Position numbers and translations under genes: made by a program | The notes under the pieces: model-generated | The model's database searches: none | Seen by the model: the letters and a program-made list of their open reading frames with translations, nothing else | Told to the model about the DNA's origin: nothing | In this document: positions 45,180-53,072 of the stretch, in pieces | How the letters are laid out: every line of letters starts with the position of its first letter | How positions within the stretch are numbered: the stretch's first letter is position 1 | Assembly: GCF_000312045.1 (NCBI RefSeq) | Contig: NZ_HE978635.1 | Span: forward strand, 546,124-610,123 | Origin: Noviherbaspirillum massiliense JC206 | GTDB taxonomy: Bacteria; Pseudomonadota; Gammaproteobacteria; Burkholderiales; Burkholderiaceae_D | Length of the DNA: 64,000 nucleotides | Reading direction: 5' to 3'

Positions 45180-46861
45180 GTTCGGTACCTGCAGACCATT
45201 CCCTGTCAGTCAGCGAACTGCGGCAGGCGCATGCGGAAGCTCAGCGCCTGGGCTGGCATCTCACCCGGGTGCTGGAAGAGCGGCTCGGCCTGGATCCGCG
45301 CGAAGCGCTGGCCTTGCTCGGCGCGACATTTCATTATCCAGTGCTCGACATGGCGGCGCTGGCGCAATGCTCGCCTTCTTTCGAACTGCTTCCCTTTGCC
45401 GAAGCAACGCGACGCCAATGCCTGGTGGTGCGCACCGAGCAGGGAAGCCTGACCGGCGCGTTTTGCGATCCTTTCCATCCCGATGTCCAGGAGTGGGCGG
45501 AAACGCTGGCTGGCCAGCCGCTTGCCTGGCACCTCATCCACCCTGCCGACTTCGCCGCCTATCTTGCCCGCTATGAACAGAACCTGCGGGCGATGGACAG
45601 CATTCTCGCAGAGAAGGCACAGGCTGGCGGCGACGTCGAGCATGTCGAGGATTTGTCGCTGCAAGCCATCAGCGAAGATACCCGGCAAGTGGTCAAGCTG
45701 GTGCACTCCACCCTGTACGATGCCCTGAAGGCTGGCGCCAGCGATATTCATCTGGAAATCAATGCGTCCGGGCTGGCGATCAAGTACCGGATCGATGGCG
45801 TGCTGGTTGCGGTCGGCGAAGTCGGTGGCACGGAATTGTCGGAACAGGTGATTTCCCGCATCAAGGTGATGTCCGAGCTGGATATTGCCGAGCGCCGCAT
45901 TCCCCAGGATGGACGCTTCAAGGTCACCATGCAGGGACGGGAGATCGATTTCCGGGTTTCCATCATGCCCAGCGTGTTCGGCGAAGACGCGGTACTGAGG
46001 ATACTGGACCGGCGCAGCCTGTCGGACATGATGCACGGCCTGCGCCTGGATACGCTGGGCTTCGATGAAGCAAGCATTGACCGGTTCCGCCGCATGGCCA
46101 GCGAACCCTATGGCATGGTGCTGGTGACCGGGCCGACCGGCAGTGGCAAGACCACGACCCTGTACGCCGCCATCAGCGAAATCAACCACGGCGCGGACAA
46201 GATCATCACCATCGAAGACCCGGTCGAATACCACTTGCCCGGCGTGCTGCAAATCCCCGTGAACGAAAAGAAGGGACTCACGTTTGCGCGCGGCTTGCGC
46301 TCGATTTTGCGGCATGACCCGGACAAGATCATGATCGGTGAAATCCGCGATGCCGAGACGGCCCAGATCGCCATCCAGTCTGCATTGACCGGGCACCTGG
46401 TGTTCACCACGGTCCATGCCAACAATGTATTCGACGTGATCGGCCGCTTCATGCATATGGGTGTCGATCCCTACAGCTTTGTTTCAGCTTTAAACGGCAT
46501 TCTGGCGCAACGGCTGGTGCGCGTCGTATGTCCTTCCTGTGCCGAGCCGGTGCAAATGCCGGCCGACCAGCTGGTCGCTTCCGGCATCGCGCCCGAAGCC
46601 GCACAGGAATACAAATTCATGCACGGGCAGGGCTGCGGCCATTGCCGCGGCACCGGCTACAAGGGGCGCAAGGCGATCGCGGAAATGCTGCAGCTGAACG
46701 ATGAAATCCGTGAACTGGTCATTGCCCGGGAACCGATCCGGCGCATCAAGGAAGCCGCACGCCGGCAGGGTACCCGCTATCTGCGCGAAGCGGCGCTTGA
46801 CCTGGTCAGGCAGGGTAAAACGACATTGCAGGAGATCAATCGTGTCACTTTTGTGGCGTGA
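45176..46861 (+). CDS. gspE: Type II secretion ATPase GspE-like
   Basis: A 561-residue hexameric ATPase that powers the pseudopilus. The N-terminal MshEN-like domain covers about residues 1-140. The N2 domain holds DALKAGASDIHLEIN, then Walker A GPTGSGKTTT (about residue 320), IIGEIRDAETAQIA as the Walker B region, and HLVFTTVHANNVFD. The zinc-binding CPSC...CGHCRGTGYKG occurs near residues 448-499, as in GspE/PilB. The GTG start at 45176 overlaps the gspF stop. The C-terminal end overlaps the next gene by about 20 bp. Confidence 0.95.
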   Translation: MSSVPADHSLSVSELRQAHAEAQRLGWHLTRVLEERLGLDPREALALLGATFHYPVLDMAALAQCSPSFELLPFAEATRRQCLVVRTEQGSLTGAFCDPFHPDVQEWAETLAGQPLAWHLIHPADFAAYLARYEQNLRAMDSILAEKAQAGGDVEHVEDLSLQAISEDTRQVVKLVHSTLYDALKAGASDIHLEINASGLAIKYRIDGVLVAVGEVGGTELSEQVISRIKVMSELDIAERRIPQDGRFKVTMQGREIDFRVSIMPSVFGEDAVLRILDRRSLSDMMHGLRLDTLGFDEASIDRFRRMASEPYGMVLVTGPTGSGKTTTLYAAISEINHGADKIITIEDPVEYHLPGVLQIPVNEKKGLTFARGLRSILRHDPDKIMIGEIRDAETAQIAIQSALTGHLVFTTVHANNVFDVIGRFMHMGVDPYSFVSALNGILAQRLVRVVCPSCAEPVQMPADQLVASGIAPEAAQEYKFMHGQGCGHCRGTGYKGRKAIAEMLQLNDEIRELVIAREPIRRIKEAARRQGTRYLREAALDLVRQGKTTLQEINRVTFVA

Positions 46862-47669
46862 CCAGCTTCGTATCGCGATCGCTCCGGACCGGCTGTTGGC
46901 GGTGCGGATAAGCGGGACCATTCGCCGGCAGATCCTGGACAAGCAGGATATCTCCGTCTCCACACAAGGCAACGACTGGCGGACTGCGCTTTCTGCACTC
47001 ACCGACTTGTTGAAACAGCCAGCCTGGCAAAAGGCGGACGCTGTGGTGATCCTCTCCAACCGGTTTGCCGTCTATCAGCTGCTGCCGTGGAGCGGCACTG
47101 CATTAAGCGCCGAGGAACAACTGGCCAGGGCAAGGCATGTCTATGCGCAAAGCCACGGCGAAACGGCGGACGCGCTGGAACTGAGGATCAGCGAGGGTGA
47201 CCTGGGCGAGGCGTCGCTCGCGGCTGGCGTAGAGCGCGAGTTGCTGGCGTCGCTGCGGGAAGGCTTCAAGGCTTCTTCGGTACGACTGGTATCCGTGCAG
47301 CCCTACCTCATGAGTGCTTTCAACGGCTTTCGCAATAAGCTCGGTCGCGGCGCACTATGGTTTGCCGTGCTGGAGCCCGGGATGATGTGCCTGGCGCTGC
47401 TGGACCGCGGCGGCTGGCAAAGCCTGCGGGTCAAGCAGACTTCCGATAACTGGTTTGATGACCTGCAGCTGATGCTGCGACGCGAACAGGTGACCAATGG
47501 CCTCGCCGAACAGGTGCGCCGGCTTGCAATTTGCTTGCTCGATGGTCAAAAGGTGGAGTTCTCCGCCGCCGACGGCTGGTCCCTGGAGCGCCTTCAATTA
47601 TCCCCGATGCACGGGTTCTCGCCTGAGACGGATGGTCATTTGGGCATGGCATTGGCGGGGCTCTGCTGA
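46842..47669 (+). CDS. PilM/GspL-like cytoplasmic assembly protein
   Basis: A 275-residue protein with a diverged actin-like pattern. RDQLRIAIAPDRLLAVRISG starts it, and VVILSNRFAVYQLLPW is near residue 68, resembling the cytoplasmic GspL/PilM/MshI domain that links the ATPase to membrane partners. No membrane helix is present, unlike classical GspL. The GTG at 46842 follows AGGAG at 46830-46834 and lies within the 3' end of gspE. An earlier ATG in this frame would run through gspE and is rejected. Identity is inferred mainly from position between gspE and PilN/O-like genes. Confidence 0.7.
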   Translation: MSLLWRDQLRIAIAPDRLLAVRISGTIRRQILDKQDISVSTQGNDWRTALSALTDLLKQPAWQKADAVVILSNRFAVYQLLPWSGTALSAEEQLARARHVYAQSHGETADALELRISEGDLGEASLAAGVERELLASLREGFKASSVRLVSVQPYLMSAFNGFRNKLGRGALWFAVLEPGMMCLALLDRGGWQSLRVKQTSDNWFDDLQLMLRREQVTNGLAEQVRRLAICLLDGQKVEFSAADGWSLERLQLSPMHGFSPETDGHLGMALAGLC

Positions 47670-48202
47670 TGCGTGCCTTGAATCTTGACTTCCAGGCCGG
47701 GCCACCCAAGCGGCGATCAGGCGTGTTCATGCTGGCCGCCGGGATGGCGGCATTGGCGGCAGCGCTCATGAATTACCACGATCTGACTGGCGAGGCGGCG
47801 CTGCGGGAAGCCGAAATAGCCAAGGCGCGTGGTGTCCTCGAAAGAAAGGCAGGCAGCCGTCGCGGGCCGGCAGCACAGGAAGCCCCGCGCAAGGAAGAAA
47901 TTGCCGCTGCCAATGAAATCATCCACCAGCTGACGATGCCCTGGGAGCAGATGTTCAGCACGTTCGAACTGGCGACCAGCAAGGATATTGCCTTGCTGAG
48001 CATGGAGCCCGACCCGAAGAAAAAGATGGTCCGGGTCACGGCGGAATCAAAAACCACACAAGCCATGCTTGCCTATATCCGGCGCCTGGAAAAATCCGTG
48101 CTGCTGGACGACGTCGTGCTGCTGAAGCACGAGGTACAGCTCAAGGATCCTGAGCAGCCGGTGCGATTTGTCGTCACCAGCGCATGGAGAGATGGCCAAT
48201 GA
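47669..48202 (+). CDS. PilN-like bitopic membrane protein
   Basis: A 177-residue protein with one membrane helix at about residues 18-38 (GVFMLAAGMAALAAALMNY), a short cytoplasmic tail and a periplasmic part with a coiled coil (residues 40-90) and a ferredoxin-like end, MVRVTAESKTTQAMLAYIR. This is the PilN/GspL-periplasmic layout. It shares TGATG with the previous gene and an ATGA overlap with the next. It would pair with the PilO-like protein in the inner-membrane alignment complex. Assignment rests on topology and order more than sequence. Confidence 0.65.
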   Translation: MRALNLDFQAGPPKRRSGVFMLAAGMAALAAALMNYHDLTGEAALREAEIAKARGVLERKAGSRRGPAAQEAPRKEEIAAANEIIHQLTMPWEQMFSTFELATSKDIALLSMEPDPKKKMVRVTAESKTTQAMLAYIRRLEKSVLLDDVVLLKHEVQLKDPEQPVRFVVTSAWRDGQ

Positions 48203-48750
48203 ACCGCCATAAGCTGCTGCTTGCCGAACGGCTCAGGCGTCTGGGTTGGCCAGCGCGGATCGGTATCGCATTGCTCGCATCCGCGGCGGCATTTCATTTT
48301 TCGGTGCATCAGCCCATGCAACTGCGCCTCGCACGCCTCGAACAGGAAGCCGTTGCAGCAAGGAAGACTGCCGCCACCGTGGCACGTGACCAGGCCGGCC
48401 GTGAGGTGCGTTCGATCGATGCCCGCGTCGACGCGTTCTACCAATATTTTCCGGCGAAGAAGGCGACTCCGGACTTATTGAACACGATTTACCGCGCAGC
48501 GGCACAGCAGACGATCCAGCTGACGCAAGGCGAATACCGGATTCAGCCCAGCAAGGTCGACAAGCTTCTCGGTTACCAGGTCAGCCTGCCGGTGCGGGGA
48601 AGCTATGCGCAGATCAGGAAGTTCATTGTCCAGGTCTTGCGGGAAGTGCCGGCTGCGTCGCTCGACGAGCTCAGTTTCAAGCGTGAGGCGATCGACAGCA
48701 CCGAAGTGGAAGCAAAGGTCCGGCTGACTCTTTATCTGAGGGCTGAATGA
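48199..48750 (+). CDS. PilO/GspM-like bitopic membrane protein
   Basis: A 183-residue protein with a membrane helix at about residues 19-37 (GIALLASAAAFHFSVHQPM), a helical stalk with VAARKTAATVARDQAG, and a compact periplasmic domain containing LLGYQVSLPVRGSYAQIRKF and KVRLTLYLRAE, as in PilO/GspM. GGAGAG at 48186-48191 supports the ATG at 48199. It overlaps both neighbours by 4 bp. It likely partners the PilN-like protein; identity inferred from structure pattern and context. Confidence 0.65.
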   Translation: MNRHKLLLAERLRRLGWPARIGIALLASAAAFHFSVHQPMQLRLARLEQEAVAARKTAATVARDQAGREVRSIDARVDAFYQYFPAKKATPDLLNTIYRAAAQQTIQLTQGEYRIQPSKVDKLLGYQVSLPVRGSYAQIRKFIVQVLREVPAASLDELSFKREAIDSTEVEAKVRLTLYLRAE

Positions 48751-49271
48751 TGGCGCTTTCAAAAACGCAGCGCTGGATGGTTCTCGTTACCGCACTGGTG
48801 TTGACATTGGCCGCGGTACGGTGGGTGAGCGCCGATGCTGAAAGCACGGATGTGATCGAAGTGGTCGCGCCGGCGCACGCCTCGATTGCGCCGGCGAACC
48901 GGCAGCGGGCGGCGCAAACCTCGGAAGCTCCCAATGACATCCAGCTGGAAAGGCTACGTAGGCGCGACACCGGCTCGAACGTGAGAGAGATCTTTACCGC
49001 GAAGTCCTGGTACGTGCCGCCGCCCCCACCCAAGCCGGCTGCCGAGCTGCCGCCTTCGGCGCCGCCGCTACCCTTTGTCTATATCGGAAAAATGGTCGAA
49101 GAGGAAAAAGTGACTGTCTTCCTGTCGAAGCAGGACCGGAACTACACGGTAAAGGAAGGGGACGTGATCGATGGCACTTACCGGATCAGTTCCATCAAGG
49201 GGACATTAATGGAGCTGACCTATATCCCGCTCGACATCCGACAGACCATGCAAATCGGAGAACACAATTGA
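48747..49271 (+). CDS. PilP/GspC-like proline-rich membrane protein
   Basis: A 174-residue protein with a membrane helix near residues 11-29 (MVLVTALVLTLAAVRWVS) and a disordered stretch ending in the proline-rich PPPPPKPAAELPPSAPPLP near residue 92. A small beta domain follows: FVYIGKMVEEEKVTVFLSKQ and DRNYTVKEGDVIDGTYRISS, like the HR domain of GspC or PilP. It would link the inner-membrane complex to the secretin encoded next, whose TTG start overlaps its stop. Confidence 0.7.
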   Translation: MMALSKTQRWMVLVTALVLTLAAVRWVSADAESTDVIEVVAPAHASIAPANRQRAAQTSEAPNDIQLERLRRRDTGSNVREIFTAKSWYVPPPPPKPAAELPPSAPPLPFVYIGKMVEEEKVTVFLSKQDRNYTVKEGDVIDGTYRISSIKGTLMELTYIPLDIRQTMQIGEHN

Positions 49272-51361
49272 AGCTGCGGCCCGGGTTCAGAATATTGTCA
49301 GCACTGATGGCATCAATGCTGCTGCTCAGCGGCTGCGCCGGCGAATGGGCCTATCGTCGGGGCAAGCAACTGGTGGAAGAAGGCAAGGTGGAAGAAGGGC
49401 TGGTGCAGCTCGAGCGTGCGGTCAAGGTGTCGCCGGATGATCTCAACTACAAATCCTATTACTACCGGCAGCGGGAAAGTCAGATCAATATGCTGCTGAC
49501 GAATGCCGATGCAGCGCGCCTGGGCGGGCAGCATGACAGTGCCGAACTGCTGTACCGTCGTGTACTTACCATCAATCCGGAAAACGAGCGTGCCAAGGCA
49601 GGGCTGGAAGCAACGCGCGCGGCGAGGAAACACAAGGTCTTGCTGGAGGAAGCGGAAGCCCTGTTCAGGCAAGGCAATGTGGAGGGCGCCCAGGCGAACG
49701 TACGGGCTGTTCTGGTGGAAAATTCGAGGCACCCGCATGCGCGCGACCTGCTGCGCAGGATCGAGGAAAAGAATGCAAAGGACCAGGCGGTCAGCTCGAC
49801 GCTCAAGACCGGTCTGAAGACGCCGATTTCCCTGGAATTCCGCGACGTCGCCCTCAAGGCGGTATTTGAAATCCTGTCGCGCACGGCGAACATCAATTTC
49901 GTGCTGGACAAGGATGTGCGGCCCGACCTCAAGACCACCATCTTCGTCAAGAATACGCCGATCGAGGACGTGGTTCAGTTCCTGCTGGTGACCAACCAGC
50001 TGGAAAAGAAGACGCTCAGCGACAACTCCCTCCTGATCTATCCGAATACGCCGGCCAAGGCCAAGGATTACCAGGAACTGGTGGTGCGCAGCTTTTATCT
50101 CGCCAACGCCGACGTCAAGCAAACCGTCAGCATGATCAAGACGCTTGCCAAGACCAAGGACATCTTCGTCGATGAAAAGCTGAACATGTTCGTGATGCGC
50201 GATACGCCGGAGGTCGTGAAACTGGCGGAGAAGCTGGTTGCGATGCAGGACCTGGCCGAGCCGGAAGTCACGCTCGCCGTCGAAGTGCTGGAGGTAAGCA
50301 CCGGTACCTTGTCCGAACTGGGCATACGCTACCCCAATCAGCTTGCCTATAGCGTTGCAGGCGCAGCCGGCGTCCCGGGACAGCTGACACTGAACGAATT
50401 CAAGAACCGTAGCGCCGACCTGGTGCGGATGACGCTGAGCGATCCGCTGCTGGTTGCCAACCTCCGCGCGCAGGACAGCGACAGCAATCTCCTGGCCAAT
50501 CCGCGTATCCGTGTCAAGAATCGTGAAAAGGCGAAGATTCATATTGGTGACCGGGTCCCGGTGATTACCAGCACCTCCACCTCGACCGGCTTCGTGTCCG
50601 AATCGGTGAACTACCTGGATGTCGGGCTGAAGCTGGATGTCGAACCGAATGTGTATCTGGAAGGCGAAGTAGCGATCAAGATCGGACTCGAAGTCAGCAA
50701 CATCGTCAGCGAAATCACCAGCAAGAGCGGCACGCTGACTTACCGCGTCGGTACCCGCAATGCTTCGACCACCTTGCGCCTGAAAGATGGGGAAACCCAA
50801 ATCCTCGCGGGTTTGATCAGCGACGAAGAGCGCAACAGCATGGACAAGGTGCCGGGCCTCGGCGACCTGCCGCTGCTCGGTCGCCTGTTCTCGAACAAGA
50901 AGGGCACGAAAAACAAGACGGAAATCGTGCTGCTGGTGACGCCGTATATCGTGCGCAATGTGGACCAGCCCGATGCGACCGTGTCGGAATTCATGTCGGG
51001 TACCGAGAGCACGATCGGTGCGGCGCCGCTCCGTCTGAAACAGGCGGAAAAAGCCGCGCCGCCAGCGAAGGCGTCCAATTCTCCGGCCGCACCGGCTCAG
51101 TCGGTGCAGCCAGCCGCAACGACTGTCACGCCATCGGCTGGGACTGCGCCGAGTGCAACGGGGCAGGCTGATGTCCAGGCGCCTGCAACGGCAGCGGCGT
51201 CCCTGCCACCGCCACCGCCACCGCCGTCGGTACCCGCATTGGCGCCAGCGCCAGTGCCCGCCCCGGTCGTCACTGCCCCGGCTCCAACGGCAGCGCCGGC
51301 AATGCCAGGCTCGCCGCAACCGCCGCAGGCGCAGCCCGTCGCAACTCAGCCCAAGACTTGA
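49268..51361 (+). CDS. gspD: Lipoprotein secretin (GspD/PilQ-like) with TPR and Pro/Ala tail
   Basis: A 697-residue outer-membrane secretin. The lipoprotein signal ends LLLSGCAGEW with the acylated cysteine at about residue 23. TPR-like repeats follow (residues 30-165), then the N-domains (LEFRDVALKAVFEIL and TTIFVKNTPIEDVVQFLL), and the secretin core runs from about residue 335 to 565. NPRIRVKNREKAKIHIGDRV, TLRLKDGETQILAGLI and VPGLGDLPLLGRLF are present. The final 90 residues are a proline/alanine-rich tail not seen in usual GspD. The TTG start at 49268 follows GGAG with 7-bp spacing. The lipid anchor plus TPRs suggest it needs no separate pilotin. Confidence 0.94.
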   Translation: MKLRPGFRILSALMASMLLLSGCAGEWAYRRGKQLVEEGKVEEGLVQLERAVKVSPDDLNYKSYYYRQRESQINMLLTNADAARLGGQHDSAELLYRRVLTINPENERAKAGLEATRAARKHKVLLEEAEALFRQGNVEGAQANVRAVLVENSRHPHARDLLRRIEEKNAKDQAVSSTLKTGLKTPISLEFRDVALKAVFEILSRTANINFVLDKDVRPDLKTTIFVKNTPIEDVVQFLLVTNQLEKKTLSDNSLLIYPNTPAKAKDYQELVVRSFYLANADVKQTVSMIKTLAKTKDIFVDEKLNMFVMRDTPEVVKLAEKLVAMQDLAEPEVTLAVEVLEVSTGTLSELGIRYPNQLAYSVAGAAGVPGQLTLNEFKNRSADLVRMTLSDPLLVANLRAQDSDSNLLANPRIRVKNREKAKIHIGDRVPVITSTSTSTGFVSESVNYLDVGLKLDVEPNVYLEGEVAIKIGLEVSNIVSEITSKSGTLTYRVGTRNASTTLRLKDGETQILAGLISDEERNSMDKVPGLGDLPLLGRLFSNKKGTKNKTEIVLLVTPYIVRNVDQPDATVSEFMSGTESTIGAAPLRLKQAEKAAPPAKASNSPAAPAQSVQPAATTVTPSAGTAPSATGQADVQAPATAAASLPPPPPPPSVPALAPAPVPAPVVTAPAPTAAPAMPGSPQPPQAQPVATQPKT

Positions 51362-51373
51362 TCGAGTCCAGCC

Positions 51374-51859
51374 ATGATCTGCGCTGCGCATAAGCATCGA
51401 GGCTTCACCCTGCTCGAACTGGTCATCACGGTGGCGATCGTGGCAGTGCTGGCTTCGATTGCCTTGCCGCTTGCGGAAGTGAGCGTGCAGCGCTCGAAGG
51501 AACAGGAGTTGAGGACCAGCCTGCGGCAGATCCGGGAAGCCATCGATGCCTACAAGCAGGCGGCGGACGAAGGCAAGATTGCGCGTTCGGCACAGGAATC
51601 CGGCTACCCGCCTTCCCTGAACGCACTCGTGGAAGGGGTGGAAAACATCAAGGATCCCGGCAGGTCGAAGCTGTATTTTTTACGCCGGGTGCCGCGGGAT
51701 CCGATGGTGGCGGACAGCAGCATGGATGCGGATGCCACCTGGGGCAAGCGCAGTTATGCCAGTCCTGCCGACGACCCGCAGGAAGGGGAGGATGTGTTCG
51801 ACGTCTATTCCCGTTCGCAGGGGACCGGATTGAACGGCATCCCCTATCGCCAATGGTGA
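51374..51859 (+). CDS. Minor pseudopilin with type III signal
   Basis: A 161-residue pseudopilin: a basic leader ends RG before FTLLELVITVAIVAVLASIA (Glu5 present). The globular part has LRTSLRQIREAIDAYKQAAD and YFLRRVPRDPMVADS, of the GspG/GspH-like class. It starts 12 bp after the secretin gene, and its stop overlaps an ATG of the next pseudopilin frame, so expression is coupled. As a second pilin of a reduced system it may be the pseudopilus shaft or tip. Confidence 0.88.
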   Translation: MICAAHKHRGFTLLELVITVAIVAVLASIALPLAEVSVQRSKEQELRTSLRQIREAIDAYKQAADEGKIARSAQESGYPPSLNALVEGVENIKDPGRSKLYFLRRVPRDPMVADSSMDADATWGKRSYASPADDPQEGEDVFDVYSRSQGTGLNGIPYRQW

Positions 51860-51870
51860 AGAGCATGATC

Positions 51871-52287
51871 ATGAAGCGAATGGACAACCGGGTGAAGGCA
51901 GGTGCGGCCGCAAAGCGCGGGTCTTTCGGCTTTACGCTGATTGAGCTGCTGGTTGTGATGGCCATCCTTGCACTCTTGCTCACGCTGGCCACGCCACGTT
52001 ATTTCAACAACGTGGAAAAATCGAAGGAAGCGGTGCTGCGCCAGAACCTGGCCAGCATGCGCGACGCGATCGACAAATACTACGGCGATAACGGCAAGTA
52101 TCCGGAAACGCTCGAAGACCTCGTCACGAAAAAATACCTGCGCAGGGTTGCGCTCGATCCCATCACCGACAGTGCGACAACCTGGCTCATCGTGCCGCCG
52201 GAACAGGCGGAGAAGGGCGGCGTGTACGACATCAGGAGCGGCGCGCCCGGCAAGGCACGCGACGGTTCGGCCTACAAGGATTGGTAG
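51871..52287 (+). CDS. Pseudopilin, GspG-like second copy
   Basis: A 138-residue pseudopilin. The leader AAKRGSFG is followed by FTLIELLVVMAILALLLTLA (Glu5 present), then LRQNLASMRDAIDKYYGDNG and a C-terminal YDIRSGAPGKARDGSAYKDW similar in plan to the first GspG. I chose the ATG at 51871, 7 bp after GAAGAG; in-frame ATGs at 51853 and 51865 are possible. It stands between two other pseudopilin genes. Confidence 0.85.
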   Translation: MKRMDNRVKAGAAAKRGSFGFTLIELLVVMAILALLLTLATPRYFNNVEKSKEAVLRQNLASMRDAIDKYYGDNGKYPETLEDLVTKKYLRRVALDPITDSATTWLIVPPEQAEKGGVYDIRSGAPGKARDGSAYKDW

Positions 52288-52292
52288 CGGCC

Positions 52293-52874
52293 ATGCAGCA
52301 CGTCCCGTCTGTTTGCTCAGCCCGCTTGCCAGTGACGGCTCGCGCGAGCCATGCGAACGCCTGCATGTTTCCTTCCAGGCGTGGGCAATCCGGCTTTACT
52401 TACATGGGCATCATTTTCCTGGTGGCGCTCATGGGCCTGCTGCTCGCTTCGGTGGGAACGATCTGGTCGGCCGCCCGGAAAAGCGAGCAGGAAAGGGAAT
52501 TGCTCTTCGTGGGCAACCAGTTCCGGCATGCCATCGAACTGTATTACGAGCGCACGCCGGGCCCCATCAAGGAATATCCGAAAAGCCTGGAAGCATTGCT
52601 GCAGGATGCACGCTATGCCAATGTGCAGCGCTTCCTTCGGCGGATCTATGTCGATCCGGTCACTGGCAAGGCCGAGTGGGGACTGGTGCCGGGCCCGGGT
52701 GGCGGTGTGATCGGCGTCTACAGCCTGTCCGACAAGGAGCCGCGCAAGAAGGCCAATTTCAGCGAAGCGAACCAGGCGCTGGAAGGCAAGACCCGCTACT
52801 CCGACTGGAAGTTCATCTACATCCCTCGTGCAGCCAATTCCAACGGGATGCCCGCTACACCATCGCAGCGCTGA
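52293..52874 (+). CDS. Pseudopilin lacking Glu5 (tip-type)
   Basis: A 193-residue pseudopilin with a long leader of 36 residues ending RRGQSG and a mature N-terminus FTYMGIIFLVALMGLLLASV. Residue 5 is glycine instead of the invariant glutamate, a mark of tip pseudopilins such as GspK, which do not need pairing with a preceding subunit. The globular domain has ELYYERTPGPIKEYPKSLEA and RRIYVDPVTGKAEWGL, and it ends with a free tail after SDWKFIYIPRAANSN. The start is ATG 52293, 5 bp after the previous stop. The mature length exceeds the shaft pilins, also fitting a tip role. Confidence 0.85.
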   Translation: MQHVPSVCSARLPVTARASHANACMFPSRRGQSGFTYMGIIFLVALMGLLLASVGTIWSAARKSEQERELLFVGNQFRHAIELYYERTPGPIKEYPKSLEALLQDARYANVQRFLRRIYVDPVTGKAEWGLVPGPGGGVIGVYSLSDKEPRKKANFSEANQALEGKTRYSDWKFIYIPRAANSNGMPATPSQR

Positions 52875-52929
52875 CTGCCAATCCCATAAACATGGGAGTG
52901 CGGCCTAGCATAAATAAAAAAACAACACC

Positions 52930-52971
52930 TTGATATTTATCAGTTTCCATTTAGAAATGCCTTTGTAATAA
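52930..52971 (+). promoter_or_regulatory. FNR/CRP-type box and -10 upstream of the RHS gene
   Basis: TTGATATTTATCAG (52930-52943) matches the TTGAT-N4-ATCAA consensus in nine of ten bases. A TAATAA -10-like hexamer starts at 52966, 29.5 bp from the box centre, which is exactly the class II activator spacing (box at about -41.5). This gives the giant toxin gene its own promoter, about 100-140 bp upstream of the TTG start. The box resembles the one before gspG at 43432-43445. Confidence 0.65.
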
Positions 52972-53072
52972 TTTCCGCCCGTCAATCACCGGCAGTTAAA
53001 AGCGGAGTACGACAAAAAAACAACGGGCCAGCTGCTGCAAGGCCTGGATCCAAAAAATACAGGGAGTGTCAC

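Noticed and set aside
46701..46841. Earlier ATG start for the PilM/GspL-like gene
   Set aside because: It lies in the 3' part of gspE in another frame; AGGAG at 46830-46834 and GTG at 46842 give a proper start.
52884..52897. Small CCCAT-AAAC-ATGGG hairpin after the last pseudopilin gene as terminator
   Set aside because: The stem is only 5 bp and is not followed by a T run, so termination before the RHS gene cannot be claimed from it.
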